From an uncultured Paenibacillaceae bacterium (GTDB lineage: Bacteria; Bacillota; Bacilli; Paenibacillales; K13): a DNA stretch of 64,000 nt. Positions 63,184-64,000 of this stretch are shown here, piece after piece. The notes beneath the pieces were generated by a model. It saw only the letters and a program-made list of their open reading frames with translations. It did no database searches and was not told the origin of the DNA. The first letter of the stretch is position 1. Every line of letters begins with the position of its first letter. Position numbers and translations under genes: made by a program. The stretch spans positions 1 to 64,000 of the forward strand of contig CAJXLT010000004.1 of assembly GCA_913056365.1 (NCBI GenBank). The letters are read 5' to 3'.

Positions 63184-64000
63184 ATGAAACATGTAGAGCA
63201 ATACGCTAGGGGATACTTCATGCCTCCTAAGCAAAGCTTGAAATGGACGCAGAAGGAGTATTTGACAGAAGCGCCGACTTGGTGCAGCGTCGACCTTCGG
63301 GATGGCAATCAGGCATTGATCGTGCCGATGAATCTGGAGGAGAAGCTGGAATACTTCCAGATGCTTGTCGATATTGGATTCAAGGAGATCGAGGTAGGTT
63401 TTCCTGCCGCATCAGAAACAGAATTCGTCTTCTTGCGAACGTTGATTGAGCAGGATCTGATCCCGGATGATGTCACGATTCAAGTGTTGACCCAGTCCAG
63501 GGAGCATATTATTCGCAAGACGTTCGCATCACTCAAGGGCGCCAAGCGTGCGATCGTGCATCTGTATAATTCTACCTCGCTGGCTCAGCGCGAGCAGGTA
63601 TTTCGCAAGTCGAAGCAGGAAATCATCGATATCGCTGTAACAGGCGCGAAGCTTTTCCTCGAGTGTGCGTCTGAAACAGAAGGGAACTTCCAATTTCAAT
63701 ATTCGCCGGAGAGCTTCACCGGAACCGAAATTGAATTCGCGCTTGAGATCTGTAACGAGGTGCTGGAAGTGTGGAAGCCTGTCGCGGACAATAAGGTGAT
63801 CATTAACCTGCCTGCAACAGTATCTATGTCAATGCCTCATGTGTACGCGAGTCAGATCGAATACATGAGCGAGAATATGAAATACCGGGACAACGTGGTT
63901 CTGTCGCTTCATCCGCATAACGACAGAGGAACGGGTGTTGCTGATGCAGAGCTTGCCATGCTCGCTGGTGGACAACGTGTGGAAGGCACACTGTTCGGCA
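63184..64000 (+). CDS. leuA: 2-isopropylmalate synthase (partial, runs off window)
   Basis: The first 272 residues are in the window. The enzyme condenses acetyl-CoA and 2-oxoisovalerate, the first step of leucine synthesis. The sequence is of the longer type 2 (LeuA_type2): [28 protein letters not shown] with the metal Asp in [21 protein letters not shown], and metal His ligands in [17 protein letters not shown], followed by [13 protein letters not shown] 63184 is taken as start; ATG 63172 in frame lies right on the AAAGG ribosome site. Controlled by its own T-box. Confidence 0.95.
   Translation, partial: MKHVEQYARGYFMPPKQSLKWTQKEYLTEAPTWCSVDLRDGNQALIVPMNLEEKLEYFQMLVDIGFKEIEVGFPAASETEFVFLRTLIEQDLIPDDVTIQVLTQSREHIIRKTFASLKGAKRAIVHLYNSTSLAQREQVFRKSKQEIIDIAVTGAKLFLECASETEGNFQFQYSPESFTGTEIEFALEICNEVLEVWKPVADNKVIINLPATVSMSMPHVYASQIEYMSENMKYRDNVVLSLHPHNDRGTGVADAELAMLAGGQRVEGTLFG

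Overview
The window looks like chromosomal DNA of a Gram-positive, Paenibacillus-like Bacillota (family Paenibacillaceae). Signs are strong AGGAGG-type ribosome sites, an infC-rpmI-rplT operon with an ATT-started infC, T-box leaders on the branched-chain amino acid genes, a PurU, a Bacillus-type HmoA, MnmM/YtqA and YigZ homologues, and a NEW3-domain/ABC exporter operon. Genus is an inference from gene content; no rRNA is present.

Layout. 0-5.8 kb is an AT-richer accessory block: a displaced RHS C-terminal module with a small membrane protein behind it, then two secreted proteins that each carry a signal peptide, a short YD (RHS-like) motif pair and exact-period lectin-like repeats (4 x 618 bp, 3 x 465 bp). 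5.9-10.4 kb is a Fur-box-controlled iron acquisition operon (ATPase, binding lipoprotein, fused FecCD permease, HmoA-type heme monooxygenase). 10.5-25 kb is a beta-manno-oligosaccharide phosphorolysis locus: cellobiose/mannobiose 2-epimerase, LacI-family regulator, two paralogous ABC sugar transporters that both lack an ATPase, two GH130 phosphorylases and a 7TM-DISM histidine kinase. A shared palindrome (core TTATCGATAA) lies just behind the promoters of the epimerase and the first GH130 gene, and cre-like sites lie at two other promoters.

25.0-27.1 kb (minus strand) is the most unusual piece: a methyltransferase, a class I terpene-synthase-like protein and a small NHLP-leader-type RiPP precursor in one apparent operon, with no standard RiPP enzyme beside them. 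27.3-56.9 kb is mostly housekeeping: hrpB, an ECF sigma/anti-sigma-like pair, tRNA-Leu(CAG), nfo, purU, a diguanylate cyclase, tkt, pgi, yigZ, a TetR regulator, yjbQ, a NEW3/ABC exporter with a second ECF sigma factor, a B12-binding radical SAM protein, manA, mnmM, ytqA, trmB and three membrane glycolipid-type genes. 56.9-58.4 kb is infC-rpmI-rplT behind an attenuator leader. 58.9-64 kb is ilvB-ilvN-ilvC and leuA, each half behind its own T-box; leuA runs off the window end.

Six intergenic gaps each hold their own family of short repeats, several with dyad symmetry and a spacing of about 40-60 bp. Repeat sequences differ from gap to gap and no gene explains them.
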